From assembly GCF_023715405.1 (NCBI RefSeq), contig NZ_JAMBOC010000001.1:2294001-2358000 (forward strand): a stretch of DNA of 64,000 bases. The letters run 5' to 3'. Shown here piece after piece: positions 16,453 to 24,294 of the stretch (its first letter is position 1; every line of letters starts with the position of its first letter). Made by a program: the position numbers and the translations under genes. The notes under the pieces were generated by a model. It worked only from the letters and a program-made list of their open reading frames with translations. It was not told where the DNA came from and ran no database searches. This DNA comes from Solibacillus isronensis. Its GTDB lineage: Bacteria > Bacillota > Bacilli > Bacillales_A > Planococcaceae.

Positions 16453-16932
16453 ATGGCAAATTACACGATTGAAGAAAAGGACAGCTTTGTTGTTTTAGGT
16501 TTCGGAACAGAACTAAAGAGCGATTACACAGACTATATGGGAATAAATAAAGAAAAGGCCGATTTTTGGCATGTGGTCAATGAGGATGGAAGACTGGATG
16601 CATTAAAGGCTGTAGCCACAAACGACTATATTTTTATCGTGAACGAAGCAGTGAATAATAAGATGATGCATTATGCCGGGGTTCTGACTGATGAAACATT
16701 ACCAGAGGCAACTAGAGTTATCCAATTTCCTAAAGGTGAGTACGTAGTTGTTAAAGGCGAAGCTTCTACTGCAGAAGAGCTGGCCAATATTGTTACTGGA
16801 ATTGCCTTTGGACAAGCGTTACAAGAAGCAACAGATTATGCCTATGTAGGAGGTCCAAACGCAGCAGTTGTAATGGATCAACAAATCGGTCAGGTATACG
16901 GCGAAATGTGGATTCCGGTTATTAAGAAATAA
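16453..16932 (+). CDS. GyrI-like effector-binding domain protein
   Basis: A 159-residue SOUL/GyrI-like fold protein. The segments YTIEEKDSFVVLGFGTEL, a central DFWHVVNEDGRLDAL and PEATRVIQFPKGEYVVVKGEAS ... YGEMWIPVIKK match the AraC/BltR effector-binding domain, here without a DNA-binding domain. Stand-alone members bind small amphipathic compounds or inhibit gyrase in some bacteria. The start is ATG 16453 behind GAAGGG; the frame is open 11 codons further without a site. It is divergent from the WYL regulator, 108 bp away. Confidence 0.7.
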   Translation: MANYTIEEKDSFVVLGFGTELKSDYTDYMGINKEKADFWHVVNEDGRLDALKAVATNDYIFIVNEAVNNKMMHYAGVLTDETLPEATRVIQFPKGEYVVVKGEASTAEELANIVTGIAFGQALQEATDYAYVGGPNAAVVMDQQIGQVYGEMWIPVIKK

Positions 16933-16966
16933 CAGGTAATATGGATTTTAGACCCAAAATTAAAAT

Positions 16967-16998
16967 GGAGCCCGGTACACTCTCGGGCTCCGTTTACT
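16967..16998 (+). terminator. Intrinsic terminator of the GyrI-like gene
   Basis: GGAGCCCG and CGGGCTCC, a perfect 8-bp stem with a nine-base loop, then GTTTACTTT. Confidence 0.8.
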
Positions 16999-17023
16999 TT
17001 AAGTTTTAATGAAACAACTATGT

Positions 17024-19384
17024 TTACCTAAGGCTTTCTGAATTCAACTCAAGTTGTACAAGGTTCTCTTTTAAAGGCTTTTGCATAAAAGGATTCGGTT
17101 TCCCTACACTATATAGTTGTAGCACGTGCATTGCTCTTGTGCAGGCTGTATAAAAAATTCTGCGTAAACTTTCGTCTCCATATACGTTTTCGGATACGTC
17201 GTAAATGATGACCGCTTCAAATTCAATTCCCTTCGCTAAATAAGAAGGAATGACTACAATTCCTTGCTCGAATTCCGCTGTACCACTTTTTATCAGTTTA
17301 ATTCCGTCAATTTTATTTAATGCCTCAAATGCTGTCTTACTTTCTTCTGCTGATTTGCAAATAACTGCGATACTGCCATAACCTTCACTTTGCAATTCCG
17401 AAATTTTAGACATAATACGCTGATGCAATTCTGTATGATTCTCCACTTGGTTTAATACCGGCAACCCGCCTGCGCGCTCAAATGGAATGATTTTTTCTCC
17501 ATTTACAATAAGACTCCGTGTAAATTCAATAATTGGCTTTGTCGAACGATAACTTCGGTTCATGTTGACAACTTCCGTCTCTTCTTCTCCATAGAGGTGG
17601 TTAAGTACTTGAAAATCTACCACTCCACTCGCATGAGCAAAAATAGCCTGATTAAAATCACCTAGCACTGTCATTTTTGCAGAAGGGAATAAGCGCTTCA
17701 AAAATTCAAATTGAAACGGCGAATAATCCTGCGCTTCATCAATGAGAATATGCTTGATCGAACGGTTCGTTTGAAAGCCTTGAATCAATTCCTGCAAAAA
17801 CAGAAATGGTGTCGCGTCTTCATAATACAGCGTTCCCGCCTCCATCATTTGCAGTGTATCTTCGCATATTGCTTCCCACTCATTTGGTACTTCTACTTTT
17901 AATCGCTGTTGCATCAATAATGGATTTGTAAAAAGCTGTTTATACACGCCTTCTAAATCAATAAAGTCGAGTGTTTGAATTTGTTTTCTCACTGCCTTCA
18001 ATTTCAGGCGGACGATTACTTGAATAAGTGCGTCATGATCCATTTCGTAATCTGCCTGCTCTTCTCGTTCAAAGCCTTTTTTCTTCGCTAAATATTTGTG
18101 AATTTTATGATATGTCTCATCACTTAGTAGCTCAATTTCTTCCTCTACCCATGGCTGAGAACGTTCAACTTTTTCAATTTCTTTAATTTTATTCATTAGC
18201 CAGTCTTTCAGTTTTTCAAGTCTGCTTTGGAAACTCAGTGAAATATGATCCCCATAAAACTTCTCTGACAATTGCTGGGCTGATATGATTGTTTTCCCTC
18301 TGAACTTTATATCCTTAAATAGCAGGTCCGATTTTTCCAAAGTTTCACGGTATAATTTAATTGCCTCAACATATTTAACAGATGCTTTAAATTGAATGCC
18401 TTTTATTCTTGCGCTATACGAAGGGCTATTTGCTGCAGTCAGCACATATTCCAATTGGTGATATGGATTTTCTAAGTGAAAATCTTTACTTAAACGGTGA
18501 TCCAAATATTCCTGAAATGTAACTTGCTGCATATTTTCTTCCCCAAGCTCCGGAAGTACGTTGGAAACATAGCTATTAAACATAGCATTTGGTGAAAATA
18601 ATATAATTTGGTCGGCTTTTATACGGTCCCGGTATTTATATAATAGAAATGCGATTCTTTGTAATGCAGCAGAAGTTTTACCACTGCCTGCTGCACCGTG
18701 CACAATGAGCATACGCCCTTGATCATGGCGTATAATACGGTTTTGATCCTTTTGAATCGTTGCTACGATACTTTGCATATACTTATCCGCGCCTTTTCCA
18801 AGCACCTTCTGTAAAATTTCGTCACCAATCGTGAGACTTGTGTCAAACATAGATTGCAGTTTTCCATCACGAATAACGTATTGCCACTTTTTCTTGAGAT
18901 CACCGTAAACCTTGCCCCCAGGCGTTGTATACTGTGCGGGACCAGGCTCATAATCATAGTAGACGCTTGAAATTGGTGCTCTCCAGTCATAAATAAGGAA
19001 GTCCTCACCACTTGCATCCATCAAAGATGAAATCCCAATATAAATTTTCTCCTGCTCTGAAAAACCTTCTTCAAGAAAATCAATTCGTCCAAAATAAGGG
19101 ACTGACTTCATCCGATGCAAGACAGCTAATCTTTTGGATGCGTGATGGTGCGTACTTTCGCCAACAGCTAATGCCTGTGCTTCTTGTCTTAAGTTAATCA
19201 CGGTTTCCAAAAAGTCATCAAACGAATCCGTATTAACTTTAATTTCATCCCAAAAATGCTTACGAGTATTTACTACTTCATTTCGGAGCTTTAACGTTTC
19301 TGATTCCAGTTGAAGTGTTTGATCATTAATTACGTTCACAACGCTATTTAACCTCTTTTGTTCGTTCAGGAAATCTGCTTTCAT
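17024..19384 (-). CDS. helD: RNA polymerase recycling ATPase HelD (first copy)
   Basis: A 786-residue SF1 helicase-like motor, the length of B. subtilis HelD, which removes stalled RNA polymerase from DNA. The N-terminal coiled-coil arm (about 1-75) precedes SVPYFGRIDF and the YDWRAPISSVYYD motif of the family. Walker A is GAAGSGKTS (about residue 235); Walker B-like HILIDEAQDY and motif SYRSTKPI follow, and the C-terminus has KGIEFEAVIIYDV and ACTRAMHVL. The start is ATG 19384, behind AAGGAG at eight bases. A second, diverged copy lies at 41687-43879. Some actinobacterial HelD proteins confer rifampicin resistance; nothing here shows which class this is. Confidence 0.88.
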   Translation of the reverse strand: MKADFLNEQKRLNSVVNVINDQTLQLESETLKLRNEVVNTRKHFWDEIKVNTDSFDDFLETVINLRQEAQALAVGESTHHHASKRLAVLHRMKSVPYFGRIDFLEEGFSEQEKIYIGISSLMDASGEDFLIYDWRAPISSVYYDYEPGPAQYTTPGGKVYGDLKKKWQYVIRDGKLQSMFDTSLTIGDEILQKVLGKGADKYMQSIVATIQKDQNRIIRHDQGRMLIVHGAAGSGKTSAALQRIAFLLYKYRDRIKADQIILFSPNAMFNSYVSNVLPELGEENMQQVTFQEYLDHRLSKDFHLENPYHQLEYVLTAANSPSYSARIKGIQFKASVKYVEAIKLYRETLEKSDLLFKDIKFRGKTIISAQQLSEKFYGDHISLSFQSRLEKLKDWLMNKIKEIEKVERSQPWVEEEIELLSDETYHKIHKYLAKKKGFEREEQADYEMDHDALIQVIVRLKLKAVRKQIQTLDFIDLEGVYKQLFTNPLLMQQRLKVEVPNEWEAICEDTLQMMEAGTLYYEDATPFLFLQELIQGFQTNRSIKHILIDEAQDYSPFQFEFLKRLFPSAKMTVLGDFNQAIFAHASGVVDFQVLNHLYGEEETEVVNMNRSYRSTKPIIEFTRSLIVNGEKIIPFERAGGLPVLNQVENHTELHQRIMSKISELQSEGYGSIAVICKSAEESKTAFEALNKIDGIKLIKSGTAEFEQGIVVIPSYLAKGIEFEAVIIYDVSENVYGDESLRRIFYTACTRAMHVLQLYSVGKPNPFMQKPLKENLVQLELNSESLR

Positions 19385-19686
19385 AACATTCACTCCTTGA
19401 AAATATTTAAGAGTTGACTAATAAAGAATTTTTATATATACTTAGAGTAAGGAATAATATACACAAGTTCAAATAATTATGTATATCTATATAAACTTAC
19501 CACGTGTCCGCATTTTTTACAATGCATTTGGCAGGTGTATTTTTTTTGCCTTAAATAAAGTAGCAGAAATAAAATAAACAACGATTGCTTACACATTGAA
19601 GATTTACTGTACATTACTAAATCTACATAAATTATCGGTTTTAAGATTTATATTGGAGAAATTTCATTTTCTTGAAGGTATTAAAG

Positions 19687-19744
19687 AAAACCGCACTTAC
19701 TTATGATACGGTACATTTCCGTAACAAATTTAAGTGCGGTTTTC
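19687..19744. other. Long nested hairpin
   Basis: AAAACCGCACTTA (19688-19700) pairs with TAAGTGCGGTTTT (19731-19743), and an inner TACGG/CCGTA hairpin sits in the loop. It could be a bidirectional terminator left over from lost genes. The arm resembles the terminator at 32806-32834. Confidence 0.55.
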
Positions 19745-19889
19745 AGATATAGATGTAGATGAAGATGGAAAATTTATTTTTCCACCAGGTAGTTCATTTG
19801 TAATTTTCTTAATTTCACCTAATAATCAAATAGTTAAAGCAGAAGTTGCATTCAGCTGGTTTGAAAAATTAAATATAGATGATAACTAA
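19734..19889 (+). pseudogene. Remnant of an unidentified gene
   Basis: A 51-codon open stretch ending in TAA at 19889. The peptide looks protein-like (DVDEDGKFIFPPGSSFVIFL, then NQIVKAEVAFSWFEKLN) but has no ribosome site, begins inside the hairpin at 19687-19744 and has no recognisable start, so it is probably the 3' end of a gene whose front was deleted. The rest of the 19385-19962 spacer is AT-rich and shows nothing else. Confidence 0.35.
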
Positions 19890-19962
19890 TTTGTAAATCA
19901 GTTCATTCAATCGGGAATACCGTGCTTAGGTCTCCATGGTTTTTTGTTCACACAATGTTCTT

Positions 19963-20508
19963 CTAACTATCTAATGTAGACCAATCTTCTAAAGATAGTT
20001 GACCAACAATATCATAGCCGTTACCTCGCCCTTTTGGCTTAATAATAACTGTCCCCATATAAGAGATTGGACCTAATCCAACTTTTGCAGGGAAAATGTG
20101 ATCAACAATCATTTTATTTTTCCCCTTATCCGGAATATATTCTAATATTGATTGAAGATTACTCAAAATTATTTGCCTATCATTACTTGGTAAATTTTCG
20201 CTTAACCTGTTTATCTCAACCCAAAAAGGATTAATTTGAACATTACCACTACCAAATGCTAACTGTGCTGTTTCGATTGTCCTGCAATAGGGACTTGAGG
20301 AAACAGGGATTTCGAATGGTATTCTTAAATACCGAAGTATTTCTCCATAGTAAATTGCTTGCCTACGTCCCATTTCAGAAAGATTTCTCTGAGTTAAACA
20401 GTTTTGAAAGTCTAAGTTAGCTAAATCGCTTCCGACAGTCGCTTCTCCATGCCTTGCATAAAATATAAATCCCCCATTTCTAAGTGCATTAAGTAAGGTT
20501 TTATTCAA
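19963..20508 (-). CDS. Histidine phosphatase family protein
   Basis: A 181-residue protein of the phosphoglycerate-mutase-like superfamily. The phospho-accepting motif is FYARHGEATVG near residue 18, with the second Arg in SSPYCRTIETAQ (about 88). The C-terminal His that normally completes the pocket is not obvious: IVDHIFPAKVG lacks the usual V-x-H-G-G/N pattern, so activity is uncertain. I choose the TTG at 20508 because AAAGGAG lies seven bases before it; an in-frame ATG upstream contains the ribosome site. The gene sits in a patchy region between a gene remnant and a broken IS. Confidence 0.65.
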   Translation of the reverse strand: MNKTLLNALRNGGFIFYARHGEATVGSDLANLDFQNCLTQRNLSEMGRRQAIYYGEILRYLRIPFEIPVSSSPYCRTIETAQLAFGSGNVQINPFWVEINRLSENLPSNDRQIILSNLQSILEYIPDKGKNKMIVDHIFPAKVGLGPISYMGTVIIKPKGRGNGYDIVGQLSLEDWSTLDS

Positions 20509-20603
20509 GTTTTGTCTCCTTTCCATAAATATCCTAGTATACACCTAATGTATGACATGGGTTATTAGAAATAAAAAACAAACAGAAATAATTTATGTAT
20601 TTT

Positions 20604-20826
20604 TGCACTGACCTAAAATAATGACACAAATAAAAAACACCTTTCGTTGAAAAATGGGTATTGAATACCAAGAATCAACATAGAGGTGTTTTTTTATGGG
20701 GACAAGAGTAAGTTATTCTGCTAAGGTAAAAATAAAAGCGATAGAAATGATACTAGCAGACATTCCCGTTAACCAGCGCTCCTTAGCATGATGACTTATA
20801 TGCTGAGACCGATCAAATTGAGTGCA
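20604..20826 (+). mobile_element. Internally deleted IS3-family element
   Basis: The left end starts TGCACTGACC and is followed by a long hairpin (AAAAAACACCT ... AGGTGTTTTTT, 20630-20694) that carries the start of an orfA-like transposase: MGTRVSYSAKVKIKAIEM and on to a TGA after 32 codons. This resembles the HTH subunit of IS3-family transposases. The sequence then jumps to CTTATATGCTGAGACCGATC...GAGTGCA, which reads as the other end (TGCACT on the opposite strand). So about 1 kb of transposase is missing, leaving a 223-bp remnant. No target duplication is visible. It ends 16 bp from the betaine-binding-protein stop codon. Confidence 0.6.
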
Positions 20827-20841
20827 CCCGCTACTTGGTAC

Positions 20842-21705
20842 TTATTTAACTTCTTTTGTCCAATCGGCAACTTTAGCTTCATTTTCTTCAATCCATTTTT
20901 TTGCTGCATCTTTCGGATCCATGCCTTCCATAATATCATACATAACACTTTCTATATCTTCTGGCGTCCAGTGGAAATTATCGAGAACACTGTGTGCCTC
21001 AGGATTATCCTCTTTGAATCCATTACGTGCAAATGTACCGATATATTCTTCAGTTCCGTACATCCCTTTAGGATCATCTAAATACTTCAAATCAAATAAG
21101 TTAAATTTCCAGTGAGGAGACCAACCTGTCACTATGATTTCTTCTTTGTTCTCAATCGCTTGTTTAAGAGCCCCTGTCATTGCTACTGAAGATGAGCTTA
21201 GTACTGTCCACCCTTCAAGATTTGGATATATCTCATACGCCTTTTCTGTAGTTCCTGTTATATTTGCACCTGGTTCGATGCCCGTTATCGTTTTACCCGC
21301 TTCATCTGTTAAATCTTCGATGGAATCCACATCCATATAACTAGGGACTACTAACCCAATTTTTCCGCCTAACAAATTTTCACCTAAATCATCTATACGG
21401 CCTTTGTACTTCTCAACTTGCGGGGCGTGCGTCTGCGGTAGCCAAGCTGAAACCATGCCATCAACCTCTCCATTTGCAAGGGCTTCCCACATAATTCCAT
21501 TATCTAAAGGCGTCAGCGTTACATCATACCCTAAATCTTCTAGAACTTGTCCTACTACATGAGTGGAGGCAACCTCAGTCTCCCATTCAACATAGGCTAA
21601 GTTGACAGCTTGTTTTTCTGTACCTTCAGCCTCCGAAGAACATGCAGCTAATAATAAACTTAATACTAAAATTAATCCTAGCTTCGATAAACTAATGAGT
21701 TTCAT
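20842..21705 (-). CDS. Glycine betaine/proline-type ABC substrate-binding lipoprotein
   Basis: A 287-residue OpuAC-type binding protein. A lipoprotein signal (MKLISLSKLGLILVLSLLLAAC) gives a lipid-anchored Cys22. The domain follows the OpuAC pattern: VNLAYVEWETEVASTHVV, a GEVDGMVSAWLPQTH loop, GLVVPSYMDVDSIEDL, and IIVTGWSPHWKF, where aromatic residues form the quaternary-amine cage. No ATPase or permease gene is adjacent, so it is an orphan binding protein that must work with a transporter encoded elsewhere. The broken IS element abuts its 3' end, suggesting that partner genes or its terminator were lost. Confidence 0.85.
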   Translation of the reverse strand: MKLISLSKLGLILVLSLLLAACSSEAEGTEKQAVNLAYVEWETEVASTHVVGQVLEDLGYDVTLTPLDNGIMWEALANGEVDGMVSAWLPQTHAPQVEKYKGRIDDLGENLLGGKIGLVVPSYMDVDSIEDLTDEAGKTITGIEPGANITGTTEKAYEIYPNLEGWTVLSSSSVAMTGALKQAIENKEEIIVTGWSPHWKFNLFDLKYLDDPKGMYGTEEYIGTFARNGFKEDNPEAHSVLDNFHWTPEDIESVMYDIMEGMDPKDAAKKWIEENEAKVADWTKEVK

Positions 21706-21900
21706 AAAATCTTCCTTTCTGATTGTTTTACTGAGAGCGAGTTATATGTAAAAATTAACATCTAACAACTTATAATTATAAATAGGTTGTTACTTTTGTC
21801 AAATTGGCAATTAATACAGATGGTTTAAATTTTTAAGAATCAAAGGGGTTTTTGGGTTGCACAGTACAGGAAACAGCTGACTTATATAGGGGAAATAAAA

Positions 21901-21936
21901 AGAGAATACCTTATAAATGTTCTCTCTATTAATTTT
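21901..21936 (+). terminator. Orphan terminator-like hairpin
   Basis: AGAGAA (21901-21906) and TTCTCT (21920-21925), followed by ATTAATTTTTCTTT. No plus-strand gene ends here; it may be left from a deleted gene. Confidence 0.4.
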
Positions 21937-21959
21937 TCTTTGGCCTAACGTCTTTTTTT

Positions 21960-22003
21960 AGAAAAAACCACCTAATTCGTTGTATATCAACAATTAGGTG
22001 GTT
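21960..22003 (-). terminator. Intrinsic terminator of the metallo-hydrolase gene
   Basis: AACCACCTAATT and AATTAGGTGGTT, a perfect 12-bp stem, with a TTTTTTC tail on the minus strand. Confidence 0.85.
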
Positions 22004-22043
22004 CTTCAAAATTGTAATTTTTCTCGTAAAGGAGCGCAATCAG

Positions 22044-22892
22044 TTAGTATCCATCGGCAAAATGGGAGATGGTTTCTAATTCATCTTCGGTAAGTTCCCT
22101 TTTTACATAGTTTTCGTATTCCTTCACTATTATCGGTAAATCTCCCTTACAGACCTCTGTATATTTGGCAATCGTTCTTAGCATGGCGACTTCTTTATCG
22201 AAAGCTTCTTTTGAAATTGGTTGTTGATGGGAAGGGATATAGGTTTCCGCATCAAAAGTTTCTAATACATCTAATAACCGTAAAGTTTCATTAATTGTAT
22301 AGTGTACTTTTTCGGCATACATTCTTGGATAAATGCAGTCCCCTAAGAAAAGAATCTTCTCTTCTTTTATATACACAATGACAGAATCTGCAGCATGGTC
22401 CCCTCCAACTTGTTGTACGATACAAGTCACATCACCAAGATTTATCTCTGCCCTTTTCTCTATTGTAATATCCGGCAAAGTAATTTTAATATTTCGATGA
22501 TTCGTGTATTCTTCCTTAATCGCTTTTGCACAAAATTCAATTTCCACGCCTTCATTTACTCGCGCATCAATGGCTTCATCTGACCATGAAAATGGAATAA
22601 GCTTCTCCATTTCCCTTTCAGTCTCTTTGGAGGCAATTGAAACAGTATCGGGTAATGCGGAAAGACCAAATATATGATCCCAATGCCAATGTGTTAGGAC
22701 AACTAAATCCGGATTAGGAACTCCCCTTTTTTGAAGTTCATTCAGAAAATAATGCATATGTTCTTCCGAGTTTCCTGCATCAATCATTAATGTCTTTTTA
22801 CTGCCAACCACCATTCCTAAAATCGGGCGGTCAGTCAACGAGACTGGGGTGATATACCAAAAACTTTTACCTATTTTGTGTATAGAGTGCAA
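22044..22892 (-). CDS. MBL-fold metallo-hydrolase
   Basis: A 282-residue metallo-beta-lactamase-fold protein. Zinc ligands are visible: LTHWHWDHIFG (HxHxDH, about residues 62-68), a QQVGGDHAADSV His near 160 and KILFLGDCIYP with the bridging Asp near 178; YIPSHQQP supplies a late His. There is no signal peptide, so it is cytoplasmic. The start is a TTG at 22892, behind AAAGGGGG. Substrate unknown; thioester or phosphodiester hydrolysis is usual in the family. It lies alone. Confidence 0.82.
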   Translation of the reverse strand: MHSIHKIGKSFWYITPVSLTDRPILGMVVGSKKTLMIDAGNSEEHMHYFLNELQKRGVPNPDLVVLTHWHWDHIFGLSALPDTVSIASKETEREMEKLIPFSWSDEAIDARVNEGVEIEFCAKAIKEEYTNHRNIKITLPDITIEKRAEINLGDVTCIVQQVGGDHAADSVIVYIKEEKILFLGDCIYPRMYAEKVHYTINETLRLLDVLETFDAETYIPSHQQPISKEAFDKEVAMLRTIAKYTEVCKGDLPIIVKEYENYVKRELTEDELETISHFADGY

Positions 22893-23206
22893 AAAGGTTG
22901 TCCCCCTTTCTTTTAAATCAAATGTTTATAGACTACATTCTTTGTTAAAAAGCCCAATTATATAGCAAGTATTTTTTATAATAGTCTAAATTTCCAGTAT
23001 AACAAATAAAGAATTTTCTAAATAGCTAAAAATAATACTTTTTATTAGTTTCATTCGAGTTCTTTTTCTGCTATTTAGACCATTGAACAAATGATATGAT
23101 ACCAAGAATATAAGCGCTTATATTCAAAAAGGTTAATAAATTAATTACTTCTTTCTTCTTGAGGAATACTGTTTCAAAAAAATTCACTGTCATTTAGGAG
23201 GTATTT
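22893..23206. other. Divergent promoter region
   Basis: AT-rich spacer between the metallo-hydrolase and SMP-30-like genes. The only clear signal is the 20-bp palindrome at 23106-23125. Confidence 0.5.
23106..23125. promoter_or_regulatory. Perfect 20-bp palindrome, LacI-type operator
   Basis: GAATATAAGCGCTTATATTC is perfectly self-complementary, with a central CG flanked by AAG/CTT as in LacI/GalR-family operators. It lies 81 bp upstream of the SMP-30-like gene. No LacI-type regulator is in the window. Confidence 0.6.
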
Positions 23207-24187
23207 ATGAGGTCTAAAAAAGGTGCACTTGCATGGATATTGGTTCTTGTTCTCTCACTTATAATGGTCACATTCACTGGTGCAAAGACATTGTATGAAA
23301 CAAAACCAGTGCCGGCAAAAGAAAGACATGATATTTCTGAAATCATTCATCAGAGTAGTAAATGGGAAAAGGTTGCTACAGGTAATGGATTCATGGAAGG
23401 TATTAACTTTGATCGTAAAGGAAACATCTGGTTAGTTAGTCCGACAACCGGTGAAATCCTAACTATTAAAGACGACAAAGTTAAAACAGTTTTAGGAGAT
23501 AAAGATAAATTAATGCCAATTGGAGCAAAGTTCCACAAAGATGGTCGCTTATTTATTACGGATGGTAAAGGAGAACTTTATTCTTACAATCCCGCTACTG
23601 GTGAATGCAAAACTGTTGTCAATTCTTACGATGGAAAACCTTTAAACGGTTTAAATGACCTTGTTTTTGATGAAACAGGCGGACTTTACTTTACTGAGCC
23701 AATGGGTTCTAGTGCTACTCATCCAACAGGTCGTGTCTTCTACTTACCTCCTGGCGAAACTGAAGGAATCCTCTTCTCAGAGAATATTGCTTATCCTAAT
23801 GGAATCGCAATTTCAGCAAATGGTCAGCGTGTCTATATTTCAGAGTTTGATAAAAATCAAATTTTATCTGTGCCTTCTGTGAATGCTGAAAATTCTCCTG
23901 AATCACCGTTTATTTTTGGTCGTTTTGAAGGCGGAATCGGCCCGGATGGATTAGCTGTAGATGCTGAAGGCAATCTGTACGTAGCTCATTTCCAAGCTGG
24001 AGAAGTTGTAGTGCTTGACGCCGATGGTTTTAAATACGGAACAATTCGCCTTCCTGAAGATGCAGGAACATTCGCAACAAACTTAGCTTTTCATGATGGG
24101 TACCTGTACGTAACCGAATCATCAAAGAACGAGGTGTGGCGTATTCAAGTAAAAAAGAAGGGTCTACAGCCATACGGGTTAAACTAG
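23207..24187 (+). CDS. SMP-30/gluconolactonase-like beta-propeller protein
   Basis: A 326-residue exported or membrane-anchored six-bladed propeller. The N-terminal segment (about 7-26) is a signal anchor without lipobox. Propeller repeats include MEGINFDRKGNIWLVSP, FHKDGRLFITDGKGELYSY, NGLNDLVFDETGGLYFTEP, YPNGIAISANGQRVYISE and PDGLAVDAEGNLYVAH, which carry the Glu, Asn and Asp residues expected to bind the divalent metal of SMP-30-like lactonases. The ribosome site is TAGGAGG. A lactonase or strictosidine-synthase-like activity is likely; the substrate is unknown. The palindrome upstream suggests sugar-type regulation. Confidence 0.75.
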   Translation: MRSKKGALAWILVLVLSLIMVTFTGAKTLYETKPVPAKERHDISEIIHQSSKWEKVATGNGFMEGINFDRKGNIWLVSPTTGEILTIKDDKVKTVLGDKDKLMPIGAKFHKDGRLFITDGKGELYSYNPATGECKTVVNSYDGKPLNGLNDLVFDETGGLYFTEPMGSSATHPTGRVFYLPPGETEGILFSENIAYPNGIAISANGQRVYISEFDKNQILSVPSVNAENSPESPFIFGRFEGGIGPDGLAVDAEGNLYVAHFQAGEVVVLDADGFKYGTIRLPEDAGTFATNLAFHDGYLYVTESSKNEVWRIQVKKKGLQPYGLN

Positions 24188-24210
24188 ACTCGCTTCTAAT
24201 ATAATGTAAT

Positions 24211-24245
24211 GGGGCAATCACCAATTTAGTGATTGCCCCATTTTA
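24211..24245 (+). terminator. Intrinsic terminator of the SMP-30-like gene
   Basis: GGGGCAATCAC and GTGATTGCCCC, a perfect 11-bp stem with a seven-base loop, then ATTTTAAATTTT. Confidence 0.85.
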
Positions 24246-24294
24246 AATTTTAATAGCTATTTACGAAGTAGTATTCCTGAATGAAAGCTCAAAT

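Larger units (their letters stand above)
21706..22043. other. Gene-free stretch with two hairpins
   Basis: Holds the promoter side of the binding-protein gene, an orphan plus-strand terminator-like hairpin near 21901-21936 and the terminator of the metallo-hydrolase gene at 21960-22003. No coding frame with a ribosome site is seen. Confidence 0.5.
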
